Assembly (NCBI GenBank): GCA_015143295.1
Contig: CM026564.1
Location: forward strand, 13,194,416 to 13,258,415
Direction of reading: 5' to 3'
Length of the DNA: 64,000 bases
DNA from: Tetracentron sinense
Lineage: Eukaryota; Streptophyta; Magnoliopsida; Trochodendrales; Trochodendraceae
Under the pieces are notes generated by a model that did not search any database, was not told the origin of the DNA, and saw nothing but the letters and a program-made list of their open reading frames with translations. The position numbers and the translations under genes are program-made. Below, one piece after another: positions 11,066 to 26,000 of this stretch. Numbering within the stretch: position 1 is the first letter of the stretch; each line of letters begins with the position of its first letter.

Positions 11066-14000
11066 ATGCTGAGCAGTAGAGTCTCTCTTTCAGTCGCTGC
11101 TACTGCGGCAACTCCGTTTCGATTCATCTCTCAAATCCCCAATTCTCGATTTCTAGGTCAAAAGAAGATGTCATACCTTTCGAATCCAATCTCTTCTTCT
11201 GCAATCCCCAAATGGAATCTTAAAATGGAGGTTTCCAGCGGTTCCAATTTCACGACCAGAGCCTCGGCTCAGCCTCTCAAAAACGCTGATGAACTGATCG
11301 ATTCTGTCGAGACATTCATCTTCGATTGCGACGGTGAGTTTCTTGCTATGTTTGTGTTGTTTCACTGTAATTGAGATTGATAGTTGCAGAGTTTTGTTGA
11401 TTAATTTGAATTTAATTGCTCAATGTAATTGCCTTTCTAACTTCTTTTTTTTTTTTCAAAATAATTTGATTTCCCATCTGGGTATTTAATCTAATCCAAG
11501 ATTAAGTCTGAAACACTACACTAGAGCTAGCCTTGATAGTCGAATTGATGGAGTTCATTTGAATTGGATAAAGAAACAATATTCGGTAATCTAGAAGCTT
11601 CAATATTTTTGACAAAAACACCAAGGCTTTTGTGCTCAAATTGTCAACTATAAGTTTGCATCTTTTTTTTTTTTTGGAGGTGGGGGTGGCCCGGGTGGGG
11701 AGGGGAGGTTTGGGGTTGGATTGTCACAAGAAGTGACTTTGATATCTAACATATTGTCCTGTCTTTAAAGATTTGATTTCATTTCTTAATATTTTGCAGG
11801 AGTTATATGGAAAGGGGATAGTCTAATTGATGGAGTTCCAGAAACTCTTGATATGCTCCGCTCGAGGGTTAGTATAGATGAAGATGTATTCTGTATGTAC
11901 CAATAGATGTGTGCATGTTTTTTTGTGTGTGTAACTATGTATGTGCATGTACCCATTTATTTTGCACCTTAGTATGCATTTGTGTTAATATATTTGTTTT
12001 CCATTTGAATTTACAAATGAAACAATTAAAAATCTCCACAAGGCAATATTGCATCTTTTATCTGACAATAAGAATCACTGCAATGTAACTTTAAAACATT
12101 TGGTTATTGTTTGGTGGGGGGTGAGCCGGTTTCTGATATCCCTTCTTCAGGGGAAGAGATTAGTCTTCGTCACCAACAACTCGACAAAGTCCAGGAAACA
12201 ATATGGGAAAAAATTTGAGACACTCGGTCTTAATGTCAACGAGGTCAGCTCATGACCTTTTCATTTCTATGAAATCACAAAACTTTGTAATCTATATACA
12301 TGTAATTATTATTTTATTATTTCAGGAGGAGATTTTTGCATCATCTTTTGCTGCTGCTGCATATCTGCAGTCCATTAATTTTCCAAAGGATAAAAAGGTA
12401 TGCAGTAAAAATACTTTGCATATCCCTAGTAAGTGGTAACTAAAATATGGAGTCTGCAATAAAACCTGCAAAATCACAATTGCAACACATAGGTAGCATA
12501 TGGTTGACCTATAAGCCTAAATTCCTATGCATCATAAGATGCTTTAGAAAGACATTTTTGTACCATTTCCCAAAACATGATTTTTATTGATGTTTCCAAA
12601 TTCAGAATTTTTTTTTGATTTGTGAGCATTTTAAAGGTTGTATAAGACTAGGTTATTGTTCCCAATAGCTACACTAATACCTGTGGTCCTAAGATTCAAT
12701 GAGCCCACCATGTGTATATGATTGTAATTCCTTTGGAAGTTGCACAACATATAATGACTATTTCAAAAAAAAGCTTATGATATGTAAGTTTTTATATGTT
12801 CATGTGTGGTCATGAGAACCTGTTGATCATCAACCAGAAGAAACAGATGGATGATATCTGTTTCTGTCTTACTTGATAGCTAGATTTTCTCCCTTTATGA
12901 TCTACCCTTTTTGTATAAAGATTTTATATCTGATTTAAACTGGATAGATGCTGAAATGAGACTAGTTTCCAAGGTTTGTTCACATATCGTATTCCCTCTT
13001 TGTTTATAGTTACTCTAATGTCCCAGTACTTTGTAGTTTGTATGGTTCCACTTCTTTATTGTTTCTACTAATATCCTCCCTCAGTCAATCAACTACTATT
13101 TAACAACGAATTTCTAATGAACAATCGTCTAGATGAATATCTCAAATGATTATGATGACAAGATGCAGATAATACATGACGGACAACATACTTGTCTGAA
13201 CATTTTGCTGGGCTTTCAGGTTTATGTGATTGGCGAGGATGGAATTTTAAAGGAGCTTGAGCTTGCTGGATTTCAATACCTTGGTGGGCCGGTATACTTG
13301 AACTGCATGTAGCATAAGTGTCACTTTCCCGTAGCTACTCCAAAGTCTGCAATTTTCACATACGGAAGAGTCTTTAATGGATAGTGGTTTATTCTTTTGT
13401 CTTTTCATCTTACTCATCTTTTCGTAGCTCACACAAATTCCAACATTCTTTGTATAGCACATATATGTATCGAGTAAACTAACAAGGGATGATTTAATGA
13501 CTTTCCCACCATGGATTTGTTACATCTTACTCATCTTTTTGTAGCTCACACAAATAAGGCTCTTGTTCAATTGAAATGGTGGAATAGGATTCACGTTGCA
13601 GTCGGGACTAGTTGGGATAGACATGTGTGATGATAGGATACTGTTCACCCCTTGCATTTGACAAATGGGGTGTCCTCCTAGTCAAAAAGACAAAAACTGC
13701 CCTTCAACCTATAAAAGGGTAATAAGGGCACCTATGATGGACAGATAGAAATACATTGAACTGAATAAGTGGTATCGAAGTCCAACCAAATATATAATAT
13801 GAGCTTATATCTTAATATTCATGTTAATACTTGTATGGCATGGGTGTCAGACAAGTAAATATTCTCCCCTTCTACAAAGTTGAATACTTGAATCATACTC
13901 AGGGAAAGCACATAACTATTCTCCCTCTCTCTCTCTATCTATATATATATGTAGAGAGAGAGATTGTGTATTCATCTCTCTATCTGTGTATGTTTTTAAC

Positions 14001-17000
14001 TTTGTGTGTGTTATCTGCATGTGCATTTGTGAAATGTCAAAAGACATACACAGATCCCCACTTACAATAATGACTAATTATTTTCAATCATCGGGTGATT
14101 TTATGATGCAACAATCTATATGTAATTAAATTGTGAAACATTATAGATCATTATTTTACTTTTTAACATATACCAATTAACTTTAGGAATATCGAACTGT
14201 GATAATATGTGTGATAGCATAATTTCTTCCCTTTTTCAGGAAGATGGTGGGAAAAAGATAGAGCTGAAACCTGGGTATCTGATGGAGCATGATGAGAGTG
14301 TATAGTTCTATTCTTTCCTGCCCCTACTAATTTGATTTATGGTTTTATTGTGTGTATCCTTTTTCTGGAACATAAAAGAAAGATAGCCAATCAGTATAGC
14401 TGTTCCTTGACTACACATCTTATTTATATTCAAGAAGGTTGTGCATTGTCTTTTAGGTTGGGGCTGTTGTGGTCGGGTTTGATCGTTATTTCAACTACTA
14501 CAAGATTCAGTAAGTTTCCAATTTTTTTTTATCTGTAGTCTCACTGATATTACCTATCTGGTCAATATGAGTTCTTGTTAATAATTCAAAACCCTTCAGT
14601 TTTAGCTTTTATCAGGCAGATATTCGTAACCATCCCAAAGGCAAACCTCTTTTGAAAGTTTATTGAGTAGGACTCAGCACATGCAGAGTATGGTTGTCAA
14701 AAACCATTTCTCAATTTTCTAGGGACAGTTTGGAGATGCCAAAAATCAGGCCAGGAGGTTGGTTCAAGTCCTGCCCGCCTATCTTGCTTTTGGTTAACTG
14801 AGTAGGGCCATTTCTCCTTGCTTTTCCCCTTTTTTCACTTTGCACCTTGAGCTCAGAGTTCCGAAAAGTTTCCAGATTTTGCATTCCCTAACAGGCCTTC
14901 ACTTAAATAGATATATTGCCCCTAGTTTAAATTCTACTGCTATTTTGGAAAGTTAATTTGCTCATGGGTTCCCACTAGCACAGTTAGTGTCGAAGTCTAA
15001 ACTTTTTCTTAGTTAGTCTTTATGTTCATACAGTGTCATTGTCGATTTGGAATGCCCAAATTCTTGTCCATCCACAAGATTAATCACAGTCCAAAATTCA
15101 CTGTGTGGAAACATCGTTGCTATACAGCCCTTCCTCTTGGATGGTCAAAGTCTGCTCATGTGATGCAGTCTGTGTTGGTGTGCTCGAAATAATAGGCCCC
15201 AATTATTTGCTTGTGGATGGTTGAGAAAGAAAGAGAGAGGATTCACTAATTAAAAGGGTAAGATTTTTAACTAAGACTAAGATATAGGAGTATCCTCTCT
15301 CTTTTCCTTTTTTCCCCTTAACCATTGGAGAGAGGAGTAATACATAAAGTTTGATAAAGCAAAGTGGATGCTCTAAGACATTAGCAATCCCTAAAACTCC
15401 TCATCAATGACATACCAGACCAGACCGGAATAGGGTTATGTAAAATTCACATAATGAGAAGGGGTCATTTAAGCGTCTGTAAATAGATACTGTATTTACA
15501 TATGAATCCCTAATTCCATTAGAATTAGGAACATATATAATTGGACCTGCTTTTTATATATCTCTCGTATTTGAATCAAGCCTTTTCGTTACCTCTCGTT
15601 TCCAACAAAGCCGAGAAAGACTATTCCTATTATGCCAGCGGGAGCTATCAATCACTAATATATATACAGAAGAGTGATTACGAAGTTACCAAAAGTGGTA
15701 GATTTTTATAAGTTTAGTGTAAAAGTCGTAGGAAATATTAAATAAGGCAGATATAGTTATAGGGGAGGTGTTTGATAGGGTTGTGCGGGAGCTGGATTTG
15801 AGAAGAAATGTTAATGATTGGGAGATTACTTCTGTTCTGTGCCTTCTTTAATGTCTGGAAAGCGTTAAGACATTAATTAGGTCTTCAGAAGACTAAGGGT
15901 AAGGGATAGGAAGGGCTGTTTTTCAGTCAAATCGGTTTTTCCTTCCTATCTTATAGTTCGATTCTTCTTTCCTGCATAAAGCTATTTGGAAGACAGGCAC
16001 TCCCTCAAAGTTGTTGTTTTTAATATGGACATCAGCGCTTGACAAAATGCTAACTTTAGATCACTTGATGAGTCGAGGGTGACGACTGGCAAATGGATGC
16101 CTTCTTTCTAAAGAGGATGAGGAGAGGGTGGACCATATTCTACTGCATTGTAGATTCTCAAGAAGGATATGCTTGACATGCGATTGTCCTTTGGGTTCCA
16201 TTGATTTTTTTTCTGACCTCCTTGTTGCATTGGTTGAAGGGGTGGAGGAGGTGCCCCTTAGCCATCAGAAGTCCATTATATAGCATATAATCCAGCAAGC
16301 CATATGTTGGAACATTTGGAGAGAAAGAAACATAATAGTTTTTGGAGATGAAGATGCTGTGGAAGAAAAGATATCGGATCCCATAAGAAAATTGCTGGTT
16401 TTGGTGTCGGTTATTAAGAGCTTTGATTTGGCTTATTGGGATGATCTCTTTTCTCTTGAGACCGGCTAATGCTGCGATATCATTTTTTGGGTATTTTTAT
16501 ATAGTTGGCCTCTTTGTACATGGTTTTTCCCCATTTGGCTGGTTGATTTTTTAGTCCCAGTATCTCGTACTTTCTTAATTACTTCCAGAAGCCACTTTCT
16601 AGGTGTGATCAAATTCCTTTTCTAGAATTACTTCCAAAAGAGGTAAAGCTAAGAACCTTAGTCTGTATGGATTTTTCCTGTTCCTTTTGAGCTGTTAAAC
16701 AATCATGGAAAGAATTGCTACATAATGCATATTCGAAATTCCTTTCATGATCATTGTATAGCTTCCATTATTGGGTTCATTTTGGATTTTCTTTAGTCTT
16801 GTTAACAATACCAGGACAAACGCAATTAGTATCTTCTTCTTTCAAAAAAATAAAAATCATTATAAACATTCTAGCCTCTATATTGCTAGTTGCTACTACT
16901 TGAATCATGATATAATCAAGATCATAACCTAAACTTTATTTTTTATTTTTTAAGCATGATATGTTTCTTAGCCTCTATATTGCCACTATTTGCATTTTGA

Positions 17001-20000
17001 TAATATCAGGATCATAGCCTAAAGGCTAAAGTTTTCAAACCAAAACATCTGATTTGAAAATAAATTATGGGAAGATTTCTAAAATGGGAATAACCAAAGA
17101 AAATGCGATTGAGTTTAAATTATAAGCCAGGTAAATTAGAATTCAAATAAATTTTACTACCACATCTGAATTTCAATCAAGAAAATGAATTCGTTAATTT
17201 TCAGTAACTAATATTGAATTAAATAAACTTAAAAATGTAAGGCTGATGAAGTTGTCTAAATCGGACCTCCCCAGTAATATCCTGATAAATGTTTCTGGCT
17301 CATAGTGTTCTGGTAACTTTAATTGATGCTAATATTCTAAAGAAAACTCAAAAACAATTTTTTTTGTATCAACCTCCTTTCTTAATTTCCAGGCATGACG
17401 TTTTTAGACAATCATCTGACCTAAATTTCAAGGATAGAACTTATTTTCTCTTTAATTGTTAGGCCAACATGTACATATTGTTACTTCATTAAAAACTATA
17501 AGTGCTTCCAGGGATCACCTGTAGAATATATGCTGCTGCAACTTATTATGCACTTGTTTTGATGATTGTGTTTCACTCCAATATTATTCTGAAGACTCAA
17601 AAGGACCAATACCAGTTTAGTATCTATTGGCAGTGTGTGACCCATCTCCACTGATTGAAGAGAGAAGCTTGTTCCCCTACATGAATTAGTGCTACATCTG
17701 AGAAAATGGAAGTCTTATCTCCCACTACTGAAAGCCAGCCTTGGTTTTTGCCAGTCACCTACCTAATTATCGTATCAAATTCTTTTTGTTTGTTGCCATG
17801 AGGTCTTCATTGAAGGGAGTGGTCCTATCTCCCACTTTCAATGATGCTGGTCTTGGCTTTGGCATCTAATATGTTCCATACTAGGATACTATTCCAATTT
17901 GTTCTTACCTGAAACTGAAAGTTGAAGCATGAACTATGAAAAACATCCCACTTTAGAGAATAGAAGAATTCATCCTCTCATGTCCAGGACCATAATACTC
18001 CTGCGATTCTCTAGCTTCTTGGTCCTTTCTTTTCATCTCGACACTTAGCGTGGTAGAAGAGTTTTAGTTCAGAAACTTCTGGACAGTCCATTTGAACTCC
18101 TTATAGACCCCTTCATGTCCACTTTAAGTTGACCAAATTTCTACTCACATTCAAAGGTTGCATATCTCGATCTGAAACATCTTGTATATTACAGATCAGA
18201 GAAAATATAATCCGGGTCTAATACATTAGAGCCTTTGGCTGCTTTTATGGTGGTGCCGCTGAATTCACCTATTAGTCATACAGAAGAAACCAGCATTGCT
18301 TAGATATTGAGGTCTCTCATATTGGCAAGATGCAGAGCATTTGTCTTGTCCAATACTTTTGAGTATATAGTTTATGTACTTTTCATAGCTTCTGTAATAT
18401 ATACTTTAGTTTTCCTGTTGATCATGTGGGATCTGGTCTTTGTACATAATTTACTTACCAGTGAATGGAAAGTTGTAATATTCCTTTGCTTCATAACACC
18501 TACTAAATCAGGTTGTGTATATGCTAGGAAAGAAATATGAAATTTTACAAGTTATCTTTTTCTTTATTGTGAGTGCCTTATCCCAACTTATAAATGGAGG
18601 CAGCTTTACTATCTACCAAATAGCAGTAACCTTTGAAGCCTGGATGCGTTATCCAGACATGCTTCGTACATAAACTCTTGTTGTTCATGTTTTCACACTT
18701 AATTTTGGTTTATGTGATGGAAGGTACGGGACCCTCTGTATTCGTGAAAATCCAGGGTGTCTTTTCATTGCTACAAACCGTGATGCAGTCACTCATCTCA
18801 CAGATGCTCAGGAATGGGCAGGTTCGTTTCTCTCTTGCTTTCACTGCAGTTTTACCCTTGCTTATGAATGTATATTCCATATCTTTGAAAGATTAATTAT
18901 TTTTGTTCATAAATAGAGTAAGTTATATCTGAATGGGGAATTATAGGAATGCATGTTTTACTTGGAGTGACTTTAATGCATCATGGCTTGTCAAGATGAC
19001 CTAGATTCCAAATATGGCCTAATTCACTAGTTTCTGAGCACATTAGGTTGGTAAACAATATCATTCTGAATGTTATGAAAGGACTAATGGTGGTGTGATT
19101 TGGATTTCTATAGAGACCTAATCATCCTATGGATCATGAAATGAAAGATTTAAGTCTCCTTGATAGATTGGAAGAGTTGTAGATTCATTTTATTGGGTTG
19201 GACATTGGAGGAGCTGTACATTCATTTTAATGCGGTGGACTCTTGTTTAAGTTTAAGGATTTTGGCTCCTAAGTTGAAGAGATAGTGAATCACCACTAGG
19301 AGTGAAACTCAGGCTAGGTTAGGTCGGGTTGGTACTGACTTGAACCAAACCCTAACGACTAATTACTGAACCCTAACCTGAGCAAACCTGAGTAACCTTT
19401 TTGTTTTTTTTTGGACGGGGGGGGGGGGGCTGAGGTTAGGGCCATTAGGCAGACTGCAACCAGAATAAAATTAATAAACTATGTGTATGTACAAGGCTAT
19501 GTCCGAACATGCACCCAACCCCTAGCATCTTCCTCAACAAAACAGGTAAGAATGCTAGGAAACTTGTCCAAAAAAAAAAATACTCTCAACGGAATTACAG
19601 TTTTTAGACAAAAGTCTGTGCACTTATTTGTCACTCTATGCAAACAAGAAAAAACTCAGAAAAATCAAAATAATGCCTGATGTGCTCGATCTCGGAAATA
19701 CAGAGTAAGGATTCCCACGACCAAGTGACCTTGTAGTTGAGGCACTCGGCTGCCAATTAAGAATCTTGCCTCACCACCACCCGCCTGCACCCGTTGTCAA
19801 CAGCATCAAGTAACCCCAATTGAAACGTTGAATGAGATTAGTCTCTGTTACATTAATGTTGGAATGCATATGGGCTTTGTCAGAATTCTCGATATGACGC
19901 TATTGGCCTTCACTTTTTTTTAATTGTTAATTGGTCTTCACATTGAAGCCATCCATTGTGACAGTTGATGCAGTCTTTCTTAATCTTTATCAGGATTATT

Positions 20001-23000
20001 TTATTGACAATCTACTGTTTCGTTTTAAATACCATGACATGACTAAGTGATACGAGCTGTGTGATTGATGGCTTGCTTGCTTGCATGATTCTATGCTCCA
20101 TACCCACATGAGCCTAAACTACTAGGATCATTTTCAAAAACTCCAAAAAAATACCAAAATACCAAAAGAATTATATATATATATATATATATATATTTGC
20201 TTGATTGCCTGCTTACTGCTTTTGAACTACGTTGGTCTGATTTTCATCTCTTAGGAGATGTAGGCAACCCTCACGGGTGCGACCACTTTAGTTGGAAACT
20301 AAATTAGGTATTTCTTTTTTTAGTAGGTTTTATTTTAAAAATTGGTTGGTTTCATTTACATGCTTGGACAATATTTTCGAACTTAGAAATTCTTCTCTCT
20401 GCATGACAGATAGGTATGAATATGATTGATTGGAATGTATGTATGTTTCTAATTTGAGCTTAATGTCATGATTAGCAAGTTATTAATTTCCATATTTTAT
20501 TTTAGGAATTACTTTAGACCAGCTTCCAAAAGTTAGTGTAGGTCTAAGAACTAAGAGTGTCTAACACCTTCCCTTAGCACAATGCCACAATCGAATCTCT
20601 TACCCAAATCCCAACTTTGACCATTTGCTTTATCCATTAATAAATTAGGGTTCCTATTCTCCCTCATTAGAATAGGTTGCGACTCCATTTCTTTTACTTT
20701 TCCCAATTTGGAATGGTGTTAAATCCCATGTAAGCACCCAATTTTGCACCTCTGTAGGGCCTATAGGACCACCTGTGACAATAGTAACAAAGTTCTCTGA
20801 TATATTTTTTAAATTCTTGAATAACCCAACTTTTTCATCGAACAATCAATTCATGAAGTATTTGCAACCTTTGGAAAAGATCAAGACTTCTTCAAAATGT
20901 CACGAAGTTTGAAAATAAAACACGAACTATTCATGACTTTTGTTTATAGTTTTTTTTATATTTATAATCAGTAATCTATTTTATATATTTTTAATATATT
21001 GCCTACCATTTTCTCGATTTATTTCCGAATTTTGCCAATATTTCCGAAACTTTTTTCTAGATGAATAATTCCCAAACTCTGACTTGGTGATTGTGCCTAT
21101 GACATACCAGAGAGTCCCCCAAATCTTTTTTGAAAAATACTAAATACACCTATGCTTTCACTCTTGATGAAAAAGATTGGGGAAATTGGCAAAGAGAGAA
21201 AATTTTTACAAGAGGAGAACCCTTGCCATTAAAACATTATATCTCTGAGGTTCAAGTTGCAAAGGGTAAAATTTAATTTAGCTTTGGATTTTATCGTTGT
21301 TGAGGTTAATGGGATAGTTCAGGTAATGTGTTAATTTTTTATGTATGGAATCCCTTTGTTATAATCTAAAGTCTAGACTTCATGATTTTTTCACCACTGT
21401 TTTCTTCAAATTTAATATGGGTATTGGGTTTCTTGATTTGTTTATTCATATTCATCACTTTACACATGTGGTAGGTTATTTTGTATGTGATTGAAGTACC
21501 TTTGACTGCATGTTAGAAGATTGAATGTGAAGATGAAGAATTGCTATTGAGCATGTTGAATTTGATCAGTCGGTGATTTCTCGTTGTTGTATAATCTTGA
21601 GAAAAAATCAGTTTATATGAACTTATAATTACAAGTAACGTAGCCGTAAAGAAAAGCCAATAATTTTGGCTCTTTGATTAGTATGCATGATTGCTGCGTG
21701 TGTGCAGCCATATCACATCTCCTCCAGTTTAATATTTGTTAGATCACCTCCATATCGATGTTGAGTTTAGCATGCTTCCTGATTTCGTTGAATGAGATTA
21801 GTCTCTGTTATATTAATGCTGGAATGCATATGGGTGTTTGTCAGAATTCTTTATATGATGCTATTGGTCTTCACATTGAAGCCGTCCATGGTGACAGTTG
21901 ATGCAGTTTTTCATAATCTCTATCATGATTGTTTTATTGCTATCTAATGTTTTATTTTAAATATCATGACATGACTAACTGATAGGAGCGTGTGTGATTG
22001 TGGGTTGCTTGCTTGCATGATTCTATGCTCCATAACTGCATGAACCTAAACTGTTATGGCCATTTAAAAAATATATATATACAAAAATACAAAAAAGGAA
22101 ATTGATCTTTGCTTGTCTTCTTGTATGCTTGCAAACTTTTGAACTATGTTGATCTGATTCCCATCTCTTGGGGATACGTAAGCAAACCTCACGGGTGTGA
22201 CCCCTTAAGTTAGAAACTCTTTTAGCTAGAAAATAAATTAGGTTTTTCTTTTTTAACAGTTTTATTTACAGAATTGGTAGGTGTCATATACATGCTTGGA
22301 TAATATTTTAGGATTTAGAAAGTCTTCTCTTTGCGTGATGGATAGGTAATGATTGATTGGAATGGATGCATGTTTCTAATTTGACCTTAATGTCATGATT
22401 AGCAAGTTTCCAATTGCCATATTTTATTTTCGGAATTGATTTAGACCGGCTTCCAAAAGTTAGTGTAAATTTGGGGAGTAGGTAACCGCTTATGGCGGGT
22501 GTCTAATGGTGCCTATCACCTTTCCTCAGCACAATTGAAGCTCTTACCTAAATCTCGACTTTGGTCATTTGCCTTATCCATTGATACATTAGGTTCCTAT
22601 TATCCTTCATTAGAATAGGTGACAACTCTATTTTTGTACACTATTCTAGATTAGGGTTTTCCCTGATTTGGAATGATGCTAAATCCCATGTCTACACCAC
22701 CCTCATTGATATTTTCACAAACAGGTGGCGTGTTGCTTGATAGAGCATCTGCCTCAGCCAAATTCAACTCTAACTCAGGGCCTGACCCTGAGGCTCCAGC
22801 GCCATTACTAGCCAATGTGGCTCTAGTCTTTTCCTAGCCACAACTGACCACTCATCTTCAACCCTTTCCATCTCCTTGGCACTTCTAGGCTTTATTCAGC
22901 CTGCACAGGTCCATGTGATTGTTCTACACGCTGAGACTGAATTTTTTTGCTTTGCATGCACTGACCTTGTGGCCGAAGGAGCAACACCGAGTGCACCTTG

Positions 23001-26000
23001 GTGGTTTCCAGTCATACTTTACCTTTAGAACAACCTTGCTCCCATCTGTCTTGCAAATTGAGACCTCGGCTTGGAGCTCTTCATATGCACTCATCTCCAC
23101 ACAAACCCTCGCGTAGGAGAGCCTTGTAGCCTTGTTCTCTATGTTTTTAACTTTTCGGAGAACATAGGTTTTGGATAATGCTCGCTATCTTGCCCAGTAT
23201 CTTTTTGTTCATATATGCAGCTTAAGATTTAGAACCGAACCCAGTGCGAAATCGACTGGATGTCTGATCTCTCTAAACTCACTTCCGCATCCAAGTTTGC
23301 AGAATCAGAGACTTGGTGTCAAAGGGCTCAAGGACTTCAATTAAAAACCCTTTGCCGCTGGTCAGAATCCCCAAAAAAAAAAAAAAAAATAATACTGGGC
23401 TGCAGACCCCTCACCTCAAGGCAGAGAGAGGTCACTATCAACCGGCGACATCGGCCATGGCCCATCCAATTGCTAAGGCAAAAGGTTTACTCTTGTGCTC
23501 ACAAGATCAGTGGACAAAAAAAGGTCAACTCATCATAAATCATTTTTTTTCCCTCCCAATTTTTGACTTCTTTCCATTCATATATATTTTTGAATTTTTT
23601 TGTCCATTGATCTTGTGCTCACAAGAGGGATACTCTTGTGAGCACAAGAGTAAACCTTTTGCCAATTGCTAAACCCTCGCAATGAAATTGGCGGCAATAC
23701 ACTGGGCTGGCTAGTGAGCATAATCGGAAAACCAAGTGAAAAGTCTTGTGAGAATCAAACTCAAGACCTCTTACCCAAAGCAAAACCATATCACTAGACA
23801 TGACACTTCTGTTCCTTCAAATCCTTAAATATATTTTAACTATGCATAGTCGGATTGGGGTGGGTTGGATTACTCAGTGGCTCCATCCAAGCCCAACCGG
23901 ACTTTGAGTTAGTTGTGATTGCCCAACCAAGTGTTATAGATCCAAACCAGGCCAACCTAAAGTCGAGTTGGGTCAGTCAGTTTCAGGTTGAACCCTGTCC
24001 AAGTTGAATCCCTAATTTGTTGCTCCTTTGCTTTTAGAGTGTCACTTCCTGCCGGACTATTCAGAGTGGTTTGTCCTATTTCCAACTCTTGTTTTGAGCT
24101 TCTTTTTGTTGTTTCTTATGTGCCTTTCCCACTAAAAAGGTTCATATTCGTTTAAGGTCATGGCCACTGATAATCAATTGGTGACTTCAGACTTCTGAAA
24201 TAATAATAAGGAACAAGAATCAGATTGAGTGTGCTTGGCTAACAATTAAACAGATACAAGTGGGTACTGCCTCAGCTGATTCACTGCAACATTTAAGATC
24301 ACTTTAGTTTGGACCTGTATGAGTTACATAAGTAACCGTACCACCTCCGCTAATACTTAGATGACTTGACCGAAGTTTTAAATTCTTGATCGTAAAGTAC
24401 AATGTATGGTGTTCGTGCACTGATTAAATGACCATCATTTCATATGCCCTTTAAGATGGAAGACGATTTCAGTTTTTGGATGTGACCAGTGGATAGGTTG
24501 AATATGGTGGGAAGATTATCTATCAAAGTATCACCGATAGAAGAATGTACTGTAAGCTCTTAAAAGAATTATCTTTAGTGGTCAAACTTTTTAACCAATT
24601 ATTAAGGCTTTTTTTGGGGATTTCTCCATGTATATTTATGCCCATTATATGTAGGATTACTCTTTACTAACCTTTTTTCTTTCCTTCAATCGTGTGAGAT
24701 AATCATTAATGGATGGTCAGATATTTGAGAATGTTCAGAATGTTAGTAATAGAAATCAATCACCATTATAAAATAGGGCCATGGACCATTCATTATTACC
24801 TTGTTTGGATTTTCCTTTTCTCTTGCATTGCTAGCTCTACTTAATCTCTGAAATCGTGAGATTCCTCTAAATACCAGTTGAAACTTGAAATACAGGCCGC
24901 TTTACCTTTTCATTGATTTTTGTTTGTATGTATCTTTTTAGTGGACTTTTGCTTCTGTAATACAATACTTCTGAACTAATGTATTCTCAACTTCAGGTGG
25001 TGGTTCCATGGTTGGTGCTATTAGCGGATCAACTCAACGTGAGCCGCTGGTAGTAGGAAAGCCCTCAACTTTTATGATGGACTACTTGGCAAACAAGTAT
25101 GACTGCTAAATGTTTTCATTCTTTATTGTCTCTGCCTTTTTTCCTGGCTGTAATATGAATCCATTATATTTTGCAATGTGTGTGTGTACATATGGATATA
25201 TGTGCACGTATGTGTGTTATTTAGTTTCCATAGATGCATTTATTCTAGACTGGTGATCATCTCCAGTTGTAACCGGTTTTTGGCAAAACCGGTTATGCCC
25301 TTGTGGTCACCACATGTCCCTTCTTACACCCCTTAACCGTGGTTAAGATTCACCTACCCCTAGGGTTCACCCACTTATATTTAGTTTTTAGAAAAAATAT
25401 TTTAAAAAAATTAACCTTGGGATTTGGTAAATTTTAACCACGGTTAACAAATTTTTTTTATATTTTTTTCTAAAAACCAAGAATAGGTAGGTGAACCTTA
25501 GGGATGAGTGAATCTTAACCATAGTTAAGAGGTGTCAAAAGGGACATGTGGCCATCTCAAGGGTGTAACCGGTTTTGGCAAAACTGGTTACAACTGGAGA
25601 AGAATACGACTCTTATTCTATTAAGTTTGTAATCAATAAATAAGCATTAAAACAACTTAAAGAAATTTCATTAATATCTGTTCGGAATGTGCAAATTTTC
25701 ATATCCGACATGTGTTGAACCATAAAATTTTCCATCATAAAGAAATATAATCAGCTAAAAGTAATCAAACAAACTAGGTTTTTCAGCAGGTTTTTGATCT
25801 CTAATATCAGTTTCTTGTGCTTAACAAATGGCAGATTCGGCATTCTCAAGTCACAGATATGCATGGTTGGAGACAGGTTGGATACCGATATTTTATTCGG
25901 GCAAAATGGTGGCTGCAAAACCCTTCTTGTTCTCTCAGGTAAATATCTTCTATTTAACTTTCCCCTCTTTATAACTTCATATATGTGTGATATGTAATTA

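Larger units (their letters stand above)
18822..24996 (+). other. PGLP1 intron 8, 6.2 kb, repeat-filled
   Basis: This is the longest intron, between GGTTCG (donor GT at 18822) and CTTCAG before exon 9. It contains a poly-G run at 19418, a 906-bp direct repeat pair with spacer (19826-22691), a LINE ORF1 relic on the minus strand (22924-23350) and a 187-bp MITE (23477-23663). The segments 18822-19825 and 23664-24996 show no further identifiable element, apart from GGTTGGG/CCCAACC-rich stretches at 19310-19390 and 23850-24010 that look like hAT subterminal sequence. Confidence 0.75.

Noticed and set aside
14750-14790. tRNA gene suggested by a B-box-like GGTTCAAGTCC
   Set aside because: No acceptor stem or cloverleaf can be built; at most a SINE scrap.
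18307-18896. Two open frames in PGLP1 intron 7 and around exon 8
   Set aside because: The first has no recognisable features; the second reads exon 8 in the wrong frame.
19291-24013. Possible non-autonomous hAT spanning most of PGLP1 intron 8 (TAGGAGTG... to ...GAATCCCTA)
   Set aside because: The ends pair poorly and no 8-bp duplication is present; the GGTTGGG-rich flanks alone are not enough.
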